A DNA stretch of 64,000 nt from Cinclus cinclus. Taxonomy: Eukaryota > Chordata > Aves > Passeriformes > Cinclidae. The stretch covers positions 3,729,194 to 3,793,193 of the forward strand of contig NC_085050.1 of assembly GCF_963662255.1 (NCBI RefSeq), written 5' to 3'. Of the stretch, positions 1-10,259 are shown one piece after another. The translations under genes and the position numbers were made by a program. The notes under the pieces are model-generated. The model was not told the DNA's origin. It saw nothing but the letters and a program-made list of their open reading frames with translations, and searched no databases. Each line of letters begins with the position of its first letter. The stretch's first letter is position 1.

Positions 1-1060
1 GTGACAAATAACATTTCCATTTCAAATTAATGGAGTAGAAAATGTGTAAATAAATTACATCCATAAATACTCTGATTTTTTTAATGGCTGTATTGGGTTT
101 TGTTGCTGACTTTTCTTTATATGCTTCACTGCTTAATTAGTTTTCCCAATTGTTCCAGGATTACATGCAGGATAAAATACTTTAGTATTAGACAGTGGGA
201 TATGTGGAGTTTTAGAGGGATTTCTACTTTTCTGCCCTGGCATCTTCAGTGTTTGCACAATGAACCAGGCTGAGGCCTTTCTGAGAGGATTTCTTAGGGC
301 AGAAAAAAACCAAAATTACTTGAGATGGTAGCCAAGAATCTCAAAGATGCCATAAGACTCATGACTTAAATTAAGGATGAAAAGGAAAAATAGGAAACAG
401 ACTTGAAAGTTTTTGTGGTGAAGTGACATAGCCAGGATAAAACAAATCTACGACTCTCTCTCCAAGGACTCCAAAGTCTTAGTTCTCTAAGACTGTTTCT
501 CCAATTTTACATGATTTTGAAGACAAAAGGCCTCCAACAGAAAAATGCTATTGATTTGTGCATCAGATACTCCAGTTATCTTCATGCAAAGGACTTTTTG
601 ACTACTTTATGCTCAAACTATTACAAGTTTCATGTTGATCACTAGGTGTAACTCACAACCAGAAGTTCTTGGTTTTTCAGATGAGAAAGGTTTAAAAAAA
701 GCTTAGAAATGTATCTACTTTTTCCTCTCATAAAAATCCCTGGTGCCTTTTGTTAAAGACTGGCTTGTAGCTGCAGAATTCTTGTTCTTTGTGTCCTTTC
801 TCTGGCTGTCAGCTTTCTGTCCCCCTGAAGGTTGCAATGCCAGAGTTATTACAGGCAAATACATCAAATGGCTTGTCAAATCATGCTGATTCCCTTTCTA
901 ATCTCAGAGCAAGCTTTCACCTCTTCAGAGGTCCCGCAAGGTTGTGAAATTAAATTCAATAGTTAAAGGAAAATTCCTGTGCAAACGCAGAAGAGAGTCC
1001 CTGGCTCACAGCCTGGTTGTGCTGCAGGATTTACCATTATCCCAAAGGGAAGGAGTGGGA
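1..1060. other. AT-rich unique DNA, no gene seen
   Basis: Apparently single-copy, AT-rich sequence with few CpGs. No open frame of note, no recognisable retrotransposon and no long simple repeat. It reads as intronic or intergenic vertebrate DNA. A short mixed-sequence stretch (about 780-960) is less AT-rich but has no open frame. Confidence 0.6.
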
Positions 1061-1440
1061 TCATGGAATCACAGACTGGTTTAGGTTGGAAGGCACCTTA
1101 AAGAACATCCCATTCCTTCCCCTGCCATGGCAGGGACACGTCCCACTCTCCCAGGCTGCTCCAAACCCCAGTGTCCAACCTGGCCTTGGACACTTCCAGA
1201 GATCCAGGAGCAGCCACAGCTTCTCTGGGCACCCGGGGAGGGCTCACCACCCTCCCAGGGAACAATTCCTTCCCAATATCCCATCCAGCCCTGCCCTCTG
1301 GCAGTGGGAGCCATTCCCTGTGTCCTGTCCCTGCATCCCCTGTAAATTGTCCCTCTCCATCTTTCTTGCTGTGTCTCTTAAGGTACTGGGAGGCACCAAT
1401 TAGGTCACCTCAAAGCCTTCTCTTCTCCAGGCTTGAACCA
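1061..1440 (-). mobile_element. CR1 non-LTR retrotransposon, 3' part
   Basis: On the plus strand this begins 'tcatggaatcacagactgg', the reverse complement of a CR1 tail. It then runs through hallmark CR1 blocks in reverse order: 'cctgccatggcagggacac', 'ccaggctgctccaaacccc', 'ccaacctggccttggacac' and 'ggaacaattccttcccaat'. The element therefore lies on the minus strand, truncated at its 5' end near 1440, as is usual for CR1. No reverse transcriptase reading frame remains. Short open frames on both strands here (for example 1017-1403 and 1081-1314) are translations of this repeat, not genes. The subfamily matches the copies at 22803 and 60327. Confidence 0.93.
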
Positions 1441-1442
1441 AA

Positions 1443-4146
1443 CACTAACTGGTACCAAATAAGAAGGTGCTAATTTTTATACTTTTGTATTCATACAATT
1501 ACTTCCTAAGAGTAGAATATGAAAGCACTATTAAAAATGCATAAATCACATTTATTTCCTTCTTTATTGTTTTGAAGGAAAAATTAAATCAAAAGGTATT
1601 AAATTCTCAGGCATTCACTAAATAATTTCCTTTTCTGAGTAAATTCAGACTAGAGAAGGTACTGACCTGCTAATTATAAAATCTGGTGCTTCCTTCATTT
1701 TTCTGATCCTTTACTTTTCTTCTTTTTCTTGCATTCAGTTTAAATGAGTTCTGCCATCTAATTACAGCTAAAAGGATTTGACTTTAATTACTTTCCACTG
1801 TAGGTGTGAAAATAAGCCAGCAGTTACCAGAGCCATTACACCAAATGGTGCAACGTTAAATTTCTGACCCTACAACTACCAGACAGAGCTGTTCAGTTGC
1901 AACAACATTTTAGTGTGGTTGAGTCTAATTATTGCCTTCTGTGAATGCTGGCTTTTGAACTTTGTGCCCTGGAATTGTCTCGTTCACAACTAAGAAATAA
2001 CAAGTGCCTTCATCAAAGTGCAGTGAATTCTCTGGCATTTTAAAATATCTGCCAGAACCAGCTGGGGAATAGAAAATAATTGCCATTCAAATATAGAGTT
2101 TTTTGGGTTTTCCTCCCTTTTTTTCTAGTCTCCTGTGCAACGAGGTTTCTAAACCGTAAGTAGAGAGAAACATTTGGGAGGAAATCAATTCAGTTTAATT
2201 AGGTCCTTTTTGCAGGTAATGTCTCCCTGAAGTTTTCTGCACCTGGAGAACTTCTTTGAAACAGCAACTGTGGTTCTTTTATTAGATAAAGGTCAGTTCT
2301 CAAATCAGAGCAGACTGTATCTGTTACACCCCCCAGCCCCCCCGAGAGCCTGGCCATGGGGTGAAATGAGGGGTCTAGCCTGCTTTGGGAAGTGTCAGCC
2401 AGAGCTCTTCCAAGGACCCTGGGGATTGCAACCACAGTGCCAAGGTAACTGAAAATAATATCTTTTCCATCTTCTGCAGGACAGGATGGGACAAAAGCAG
2501 TATTCATTCATTCTTTAGCTACATTTCTTGATTGCTTCTGAACTAGATTTGTCTTAAATACTGTGTAAATAAGTAGAAACAAACGTTCACATAAATATTT
2601 CTCTCTTCATTTCCTCTATGAGAGAATGGGTTATAATCTTTGTTCAAAACACTGAGTGGAATTTCAAATGTGATCCAAAATGCACCTTCTGCTGTTAGCA
2701 CCTTTAAAGCTGTGAAGAATTTCTAATGTGTGCAAACTCCATTTTTCACTTCATTCTTCTAAATGAACTGAAAAGCATTTTTCCCTGTTCAATGGGAAAT
2801 GGTAATTTTTCTCTTTATCTGTTCATTCTAAGAACAGTATAGGTGTATTTTCTGTTTAATCTTCATTATACCTCCTCTGTGTTAATGTAGGCTTCACCTA
2901 TATTTTAATACAATTATAGAGTTGTTTAGTGCTTCCATAAATAACTATGGTAACAATCTCTAGTGATTCAAAAAAATTCATGCTCAATTGCCCATATGTT
3001 ATTTTGATTTAATTTCACTGATATTCATTAATATGTACAGCATGAACACATTCTCAAAAGGGAACACATACGTACCAGTAACTTTGTTCTCTCACCTATA
3101 TTTGAGCTATTCTTTATAAACGTTGGAAAATTTTATGCATGGCATAAAAACATGGAAAGACAATAAATATTATCATTATTCTGCACATGCTTTCACCACA
3201 CTGACTTGCAGGCTTGCCTCCTGCATGAGTTTCTTAGTGTATGTGGAAACGTGTATATTATTTCTTATAATATGGAATATGTAATAGGTATGTAATAAAG
3301 TAAATAATTTTATATAATACATATGTAAAACATATGTAATAATATGTAAGAAGTAATATGCATGTTATTTATTGGGCCTATCTTCTTATTTAAGGGATAA
3401 AGGTTATCTTTGCTTGATGAAATTTTCACCAAAAAAGAGCATTATTCAAACCTTTAAGCTCAGCACGTACAGAAAGCAAATGATTATGCCTGTGCTGGAT
3501 AGTCAGGAGTAGCTAGTTACTTGCATTAATTTTTTGATATTATTATTCCACTCTTTACAACTGGAGTGTTTCTGATTTTCTTTGTTTGCCATATAGTCAG
3601 TGAGAGACCCTGTAGCTATTGCAGTTGTTCAGTTTTAGCAAATTCAGGGGAGGAAATGGCAATTTTATCAAAGTGTTTCTTTTTAAGTGTTTGCCAGAGA
3701 TTGCACTGCATCCTTGTTTTGGTGTGCCACGGAAATGACCCATTCCACAAAGCAATCTGTGCTTCACTGCTGAATGAAACAGGCTCTCTGTCTGCTCTGC
3801 ATTTGTCTCCATTTGAATATTTGTGTTACAGTTTGACATTGTGGTGGGGGAGGCAGTAAAGGGGGAAAGGAATGGGAGGCCCAACCACTGGTGCAGGAAA
3901 TGCAGGAGAGGAGCACTGGCTTCAGCAACCTGCGGAGACAGAGATGAAAAATAATATTGATCTTAAAACACAATACAGCAAGAAGTGGTGCAAGATACAT
4001 ACCTATGTCCTGTTCTTTTCAACTTGTCTAGAAGTTAAAATACAGTGTGAGTCTTTAATTGGATCCAGTCTTTGCTTAGTTATTCCCCACTGGCTGTAGA
4101 GGTTGTAGAAGGTCAAGGAACTCCACCATGGAAAGAGCTTTTGTGT
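1443..4146. other. AT-rich interval, no gene; one weak exon-like segment
   Basis: Mostly low-GC unique DNA. 3246-3360 is a very AT-rich patch with repeated 'acatatgtaa' words. A strong pyrimidine tract and AG at 2105-2128 are treated separately as an exon-like segment. A somewhat GC-richer stretch (2310-2440) contains two short C7 runs but no convincing frame. Nothing else supports a gene. Confidence 0.5.
2129..2155 (+). other. Exon-like segment, 27 nt, phase 2/2 (weak)
   Basis: A long pyrimidine tract ending in 'tttctag' (about 2105-2128) gives a good 3' splice-site match. A GTAAGT donor starts at 2156, although the base before it is C rather than the preferred G. The 27 nt between are open in the phase-2 frame (1 nt, eight codons reading LLCNEVSK, then 2 nt). 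The segment alone is too short to judge. It is listed because its length and phase match candidate exons at 11290, 21792 and 24606. It could equally be one of the many intronic pseudo-exons. Confidence 0.12.
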
Positions 4147-4147
4147 G

Positions 4148-4246
4148 TAGATGTGGCACTTGGGGACATGGCTTAGGGGTGGCCTTGGCTGTGCTGGGTT
4201 AACTCAGTGATCCTGAAGGTTTTCTCCAACATAAGTGATTCTATTT
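4148..4246 (+). mobile_element. CR1 3' end fragment
   Basis: The sequence 'gatgtggcacttggggacat' followed by a 'ggcttaggggtgg...gtgctgggttaa' block, 'ttctccaac' and a terminal 'gattctat' matches the last 100 bases of a CR1 element on the plus strand. This subfamily differs from the copies at 1061 and 22803. It is strongly 5' truncated and has no coding capacity. Confidence 0.8.
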
Positions 4247-5772
4247 AGATCCTCTTTTTTGTATGTAGCAAGGGCAAGCAGGAGACAGGCCAGAATGTGT
4301 ACCTGACTTTTACTGCCTCTGCCCAGCCCCAAGAAATCTGGTTGTGAGTCACTGCTGGGAGTTTGGGATTTTTATTTTTTTTTTTACCCACGTAAGCTTT
4401 CTTCTCCTGGAAATGCACAGGAAGGTGATCATGAAGTTGCTCTGAGGTTTTGTGCCATCACTGATTTCTCTTGCCAAAGGGAAAATCTTTGAAGACAATT
4501 TGTGCTGTACCTGTCTAAAGCTATAGTCCAGCTCACCTTTATTTTGATGAAAAGTACTGAAAAAAATTATGGCACTCTGTGATACTCTGATATCTTTTTA
4601 ATATTGAATAACAAAATCAGAATCTGATTATCCATTTCAGTTTGATGAAAGAACAAAGCAATTAAACATTATTGCCTTTGTTTTATGTAAATAAATGATG
4701 AGATTGATGGAGAAGTGAGTTGAGAATATAATTTAAAGAATCTCAGTAATAGTTTAGATTCTCCATGTTTTCTCCAAGCCATCAATTATGGGTAGAATAT
4801 TTCTGACAAAGAAAGCAGGGAATTTCCTGGTGTGTGAAAAAGATGCATGAGGAGCTGATAGTTCAAATTCAGATGGGGAAAAAGCCACTAGCTTAACTTT
4901 AATAGAAATAAATATACTCTAAAAGTGTTCATTTTAATTTTCTCTTGACCCTGTGTAGGTTTCATGCTACTCTTAGGAAAAAAATAGAGTTTAAGCTAAG
5001 TGTTCAAGAGGGTACTGCTCTGGAAAATCAAATGGGGATACAGACCATATTGGTATATTAATACCATGAATTATTTTTTACCCAATATGGCCATTCCATT
5101 TCTATTGTCTAAGGTTGTTTCCACATTTATGTTTTATCTATTTGACTTTGACAGAGAATTAGCAAGGAAATCTATATTTAAGATTTTAGAATCTCTGTAC
5201 ATTTTAATAAGGCTTAAATATAACATTCTGCTAAACACTGTGGAGAAAAGGCCAACTGAAATCACTAATTGCCAGCCACTTTTTTTAGAATGGCAGAATT
5301 ATTTTTGCTTCACAGTAATCCTCTGCAGTTTGGAACATGTTTGACTACGAGTTGTTAAATGAGGTTATATCATTTAAGAGTGGCAGAAGAACATTGGAGA
5401 AAGGAATTGGAGTATATTTATTTTAAATAGGCAAATTAAGATGTTACAAATACCACCAAGAATAATTTCTAATTGAAAACCTTCACATGGTTTTGAAAAA
5501 TAGCTGTTTAACCTGTGTGTATCAATATTCTTTCTGAATTATATGGTCTTTTCTAACTCTTTTCTTGTTTTTACTTTACTGATATATATTCCCACCTGAT
5601 CTTTAGCTTGGTTTTATTTGTTTGCTTTTGTTTTGTTTTGTTTTTACATTTAAACCTTGGTAAAATGTGAGAGTATGAGACTTTCCTGTTGTGGACAATA
5701 TATTTGCACGTATCTTGACATTAATCAGATTTTTATTGCACATTTTTTGCCTGTTCGAAAAATTCAGTGGGA
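4247..5772. other. AT-rich unique DNA, no gene seen
   Basis: Low-GC sequence with short A and T runs. The open frame at 5000-5344 (114 codons) is rich in F, L, Y and I, as expected from translated AT-rich intron, and lacks family motifs. No repeat family is recognised. Confidence 0.55.
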
Positions 5773-6406
5773 AATCACAGACTCATTGAGGTTGAGAAAG
5801 TCCCCCAATACCATCAAATCCAGCCTTAGTTCAGACTCTTACAATACCCTAAGAAGAACCAAATTGATACTTGCCACTCTCAGAGCATTTTACTGGCCTT
5901 TCTGGGTTAAAAAGATCCATCACGATTATCTCCCCTGGTGGATCCATCCCTCCCATCGCTGCTGCCACCACGATGGCAGCAGGAGGTGTCAGGTGGGAAT
6001 TGCAGCCCTTAAAGCTGCTGGGTGGCCTGGGCTGAGCTCTGCTGCTCTGGCTGTTCATGGGTATTTCCCCTTCTCTCACTCCCAGCTGGTTCCTCCTTTT
6101 GTCAGGAAAATGGATTTCTGTGTCGTGCAGCTTCTTTGGGGAATGGTCCCAGCAGCTGCATCCCGCTGCTGGAGTGTGTGTTCCCAGCCACGGAAGAGCT
6201 CTGTGCTGCTTTGTGTCTTTGGAGTTTGGTACCATGATGTGTTGGCAGGTGAGGAACAGGGTCACACTGAGATGGAAAATAGGGTTTTTAAATTAATCTT
6301 CAAAGAAATGAGCAGAGAAAGACTGAGCAGCAAGGGAATGGAGAGAAATGTGTATCATAAACAGCCGAGTAACCAGATGGGTGAGGGGGGGGTCTGTGTA
6401 ACATGA
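5675..6406 (+). other. Long open reading frame with exon-like core, unrecognised
   Basis: About 243 codons from the first ATG (5675) to the stop near 6406, the longest open frame in the window. Its first quarter crosses a degraded CR1 tail (5773-5841), so at least that part is not ancestral coding sequence. The second half (5930-6250) is GC-richer. Inside it a pyrimidine tract ends in 'ttttgtcag' at 6105, and a near-consensus donor CAG|GTGAGG follows 6248, enclosing a 143-nt exon-like segment open in two frames. The predicted protein is rich in W, C, S and H with no repeated motif or recognised domain. Most likely a chance frame in a GC-richer patch. An exon of a long non-coding or lineage-specific transcript is the alternative. 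Confidence 0.2.
5773..5841 (-). mobile_element. CR1 3' end fragment, degraded
   Basis: 'aatcacagactcattgaggt' followed by 'gagaaagtc...atcaaatccagcctt' is the reverse complement of an old, diverged CR1 tail. Only about 70 bases are recognisable. It lies inside the long open frame at 5675-6406, so part of that frame is retrotransposon-derived. Confidence 0.7.
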
Positions 6407-6523
6407 GCTCTTGGGTGAAAAAGGGAGATTTTAGGGACTAAACCGACTTAGAATTGGAAAAGTTAAGTTAATAAACAGTGGAAACAATACCTGTGCACAG
6501 TGGAAGGAGAGAAAAAGAAAGGG

Positions 6524-6620
6524 AAAGGAAGGAAGGACGGAAGGAAGGAAGGACGGAAGGAAGGAAGGAAGGAAGGAAGGAAGGAAGGAAGGAAGGAAGG
6601 AAGGAAGGAAGGAAGGAAGA
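6524..6620 (+). repeat. (GGAA)n microsatellite
   Basis: About 97 bases of almost uninterrupted GGAA/AAGG units, broken by two GGAC variants near the left end and trailing into purine-rich (GAAA)-like sequence to about 6655. The opposite strand reads as a meaningless repetitive frame of S, F, L and P. GGAA arrays can bind ETS-family factors; whether this one does is unknown. Confidence 0.97.
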
Positions 6621-6659
6621 AAGAGAATGAGAGAGAAAGAACAAAAGAAAGAAAAAAAA

Positions 6660-9600
6660 TAAATTTCTTCTTATTTTGAAGAAATGCGTCTTCTGAAACG
6701 ATGCTTTATTTTGGGAATGAACAGGTTCCAGAAGAAAACAGTTTTGTTTCAATTTGTGGAAATTTATTCATTTAGTCATATGTTTCTGGAGGCAAATAGT
6801 TTACAGGCTTCCATCCAAACTGCTTATTGTACCTTGTAACTGTGACAATTTCCAAATTGTGAGAGAAGGGTTCCTTCTGCAGAACTCACATCAGAGGGCA
6901 AGGAGGCCTCAAAAGTTTCAAAATTAAGCTGGCTCTGTAAATTGCAATAACATTCACAGACAATAAAAGTGAAGAAAGACCCCACCAAACATGAGAAGAA
7001 AGGATGATGTACTTTAGTGATGAAGAACAATACATGAAATCACCTATTACGTTCTGAAATGGAAGTCAGTATATCCTTGTCATATTTGTTTTTCCATATA
7101 AAAGTAGGTATTGTCACTTGGCTGAGGATTTAATGGGGGAAAACATGAATTGATCGCAAAAATTTCTATCAAGATGGATCACTCAATATATAAGAACTCT
7201 GTTTTGAACATGAAATAGGTGGTTAGATATGCAATAACAGGCCAATGTGCTTATTTTTCTGGAGACAGTCAAGTAATACATCTTACTAACTTATAAATTC
7301 CTTGGCACACACATTCCAGATTTCTTATTAATAGGGGATCTTCATGTCAAAAGGTTAATTGTGTAATCACTTGCAGACAGGGAATGGAAATCAGTCACAA
7401 GTAATGTCCACTTTTCCAACATTTATTGCTTTCTTATGAAGAGTTGCTTTAAACATCTCATCAGAACTTCAGTATAGGAAAACTTGCATTTTGATGGTCA
7501 TTTGTATAAACTCCCTGTGGTTCAAAGTTTAATTTAAGCGTTAATCAGTGCTCTCCGTTGTCTGTGGAGACCCAAATATCTGAAAGAATGACTTTAATTT
7601 TGTGGGAATCTTGAAAACTGGAAAAACTCACACCCAAACCTACTGGACAATATGATTTGCAAGAGTAAAGCTTTGGAGCATTTCACAGTGCGTAAGGTGG
7701 TGATGGATCCTTCATGGACTAGAGGCAAAAGAGCAAAAAATATCCCCAAAGATATTTGAACTTTTTGAATTTAGGTGTATATTCTGCATAGGAAAGAAAA
7801 AGCCAATTTTTCATATATTTCCCCACTCATCTGACATTTTGAAGGATGGTTTAGATTCTCTTTACGTGCAATATCTACATGGCTAAGTTAACAGTGCTTC
7901 AGAGAAGTATTTCATCCAACTCATGGAAGTGGAATTTCTGGGGTTCACATCCTTGTAGATACTGCACAGCCTTGTCATATATTTGGTACTTGAACTCCCT
8001 GAGAAATATAATTATCTCTTTTCTCTGAAAATAGACCAGATCTCTAAATATCCGTGAAAATATCCAAATATCAGCATCTACCAGACTTTGAATACTAAAG
8101 CAAGGAATGGAAAGTCCTGCAGCAACTTCAGCTGTCTGTAAAAGAAACCAAAGGATTTTAAAATGGATATCTAGAAGAAAAGCCTGAGGCAGAGTTCAAT
8201 CAGCTTTGGGCTAAAACATTTTTAAATAAAATCAAAAAGGAAATACTGTGGTGATTTGGATGTTTGTGTTTATTGTAAGACTGAAATCTGGATTGTGTTC
8301 AGAAGTTAAGTAATGCCATGTAAATTTCTTAAAAAAAAATGGATAATCCAGTTACCTTTCCCAGTTAAATGTAACCTTGACACAACCATTCTAGAGTCAG
8401 TGTCTTAATTTGGGAAATAGTTTTCTCACAAAAAAAGAAAAAAAATCACTTTTATCTAATTGACAAATACTTTGGATGTCTCCCAGCTTCTGTTTTCAGA
8501 GGAAATACATTCACCAAACCAGAGGGGCTGTGGGGCAGGAGGAGAGAAAAGCTCAGATTTCCTGCAGTGCCAAAGCATTGTATGTTGAGTTGCCCAGGTG
8601 GGGCGTTCTCTCTTTACACCACCTTGGCACGGACACCTCTGGGTATTTTTGGGGGCTGTACTGAACATACACAGGGTGTCTGTTACCCTCAGAGAGGTGG
8701 AAACGTCTGTTCCTGATCCGTGGGTGCTTCAGGAGGGGGATTTAAAACCACAATGAATTTCTTTCTGGTTACATTCTAAGATACTTCTACAATATATGGT
8801 CTCAGTTAATATTTTTAGTGCATCTGGCAGGTTCTTGAGATGTGGGGATTGCAGTTTAGTTGCAGAATTCATCATCCAGCAAGTGGAACTATTAGAGGAG
8901 AACCCTCTGCTTTGAACGGGGTTGAAAAAATGCAGCTGTTGGATGGGCTCCCTTACTTAATTTGAATTTCAGGTGCAAAGATCCATTTTTTCTTAACTGT
9001 AGATCTTCAACTTTTTACTTTAATATAAATGCTATCTAGAAGGTATCCAATAACCCTTAACAGTTCTAGATAAATACTTTAACTTCCATTCTCTATTGGA
9101 TTATACTTTCCTTCTCTCCCTCTGTTTTTTGAACAGATTGTCTTTAGAGCTGTTGTTCTCAGTTTAAATGTTTATGAAGATGAGCATACAAATAGCTGCT
9201 AATTGGTAAATCCTTGTGATTGCATAATGTTATTAGCTTGACTCTGGCATTGCTCTCTGAGGGATATTATTTCTTTCCCTTTGTCATCTTCCAAAATTTT
9301 GTGTAAAAAAGGGAAAAAATAGACAAAGCGTATTTAATCTTTTCTTTTGCTGTCATTGCCATGGAAACATTAAAAGTAAGAGGAATTGTAGGAAGAAGAT
9401 AAAAAGGTAGAGATAAGGAAGAAGCTACAGAGCAGTAAATAAAAAAGGAAGGCAAGTGGCAGTGATTTACTTGTTAGGCAATATTCATATATCAATTTAT
9501 TTGAAAACTGTGTCTTAGAAGAGCTCTACTTTTTAGGCCTGAAACGCATGTTAGCTTGATTAATTTGTATAAAAATAAGAAAATTCTTTTCATTCAGTAG

Positions 9601-9788
9601 GAAAAGCAAAAAAGTCACTTCAGTTAATGTCTTTTCTGATGTTTTCAGATGGTATTTTAACTCTGGGAATGGTGGATATTTACAGTTCAGTTTCATTACA
9701 GTGGGTTGAATGTTTCTGGGCTAGCATGTGTTCTGTTTGCTCTTCCATCTTTGTTTGTATGTCTTGGACCACTGCCCAAAGCCTTTGG
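6660..9788. other. AT-rich unique DNA, no gene seen
   Basis: A 3.1-kb stretch of unremarkable low-GC DNA. Small open frames (6824-7030 minus, 8456-8668 minus, 9267-9455 minus, and others) are short, show no domain and lie in AT-rich sequence. The 8510-8730 patch is somewhat GC-richer. A polypyrimidine tract ending in AG at about 9136 has no matching donor nearby. Confidence 0.55.
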
Positions 9789-9824
9789 AAAAAAAATAAA
9801 AAAATAATAATAATAAAAAAAAAA
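9789..9824 (+). repeat. A-rich / (AAT)n tract
   Basis: An uninterrupted A and AAT-rich run directly left of the CpG-rich patch. It is not preceded by a recognisable retrocopy, so it is treated as simple sequence rather than a poly(A) tail. Confidence 0.9.
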
Positions 9825-9834
9825 GTCTTTTCAG

Positions 9835-10130
9835 GTAAGCGCGGAGAAGTCGCTGAAGTCGGGATCCGTAAATGTGATTTGGTCTGAAGAACTCTGAGAG
9901 CGTATTGATGCTCTTTTCATCTAATCCAATGTTATCCGCATGCTCTTCCCATAAATACCACGCTTTCCCTTGTAAGCAGGCGCTCCCTGTTGTTTTCCTG
10001 CATCCAGCAGCGGTGAATTGCTGGTCCCTTTCCTGGCTGTGCCTTGCCGGGTTCCAGCAGGTGGCAGCCCCGCCGCGTTATTGCGGGCTTTGCGGGGCGG
10101 CTGAAGCTCTGCGCCGCAAATGGCTTCTTT
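9835..10130. promoter_or_regulatory. Orphan CpG cluster (candidate CpG island)
   Basis: In a CpG-depleted window this 300-base patch holds roughly twenty CpGs. They are concentrated at 10013-10120, where runs such as 'cgccgcg', 'gcggggcgg' and 'gcgccgc' occur and GC content is about 65 percent by eye. It contains a near-consensus CTCF motif (10051-10069). Unmethylated CpG clusters in bird introns or intergenic DNA often mark promoters of unannotated transcripts or insulators. No initiator or TATA signal was identified. The open frame at 9905-10252 has no recognisable protein character. Confidence 0.45.
10051..10069 (+). promoter_or_regulatory. Candidate CTCF binding site
   Basis: 'gttccagcaggtggcagcc' matches the CTCF core consensus (CCA-S-Y-AG-R-K-GGC-R-S) at every core position: CCA at 10054-10056, AG at 10059-10060, GGC at 10063-10065. 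Only a flanking purine preference upstream is missed. The location inside the CpG cluster, where methylation is likely to be low, fits a functional site. Motif orientation is plus. Occupancy cannot be judged from sequence. Confidence 0.5.
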
Positions 10131-10259
10131 TGCAAAACTCTTCTCATCCCTATCGTGCCTGTGATTTACACTTGGAGAGAATAATGTCCCCAGATCTCCT
10201 TTCTACGCCTGTTTTATCCTATCATGATGTCTGCTATCATATTCCACGGTAAAATGCGT

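Noticed and set aside
1017..1473. Several overlapping 70-128-codon frames on both strands
   Set aside because: They lie within the CR1 3' region, which is GC-rich and stop-poor; similar frames recur in each CR1 copy (22760-23161, 60295-60911).
2216..2291. Segment between an acceptor match at 2215 and a GTCAGT donor at 2292
   Set aside because: All three frames contain stops, so it cannot be an internal coding exon.
6468..6752. Minus-strand frame with repeated SFLPSFLP-like units
   Set aside because: Produced by the (GGAA)n microsatellite; not a repeat protein.
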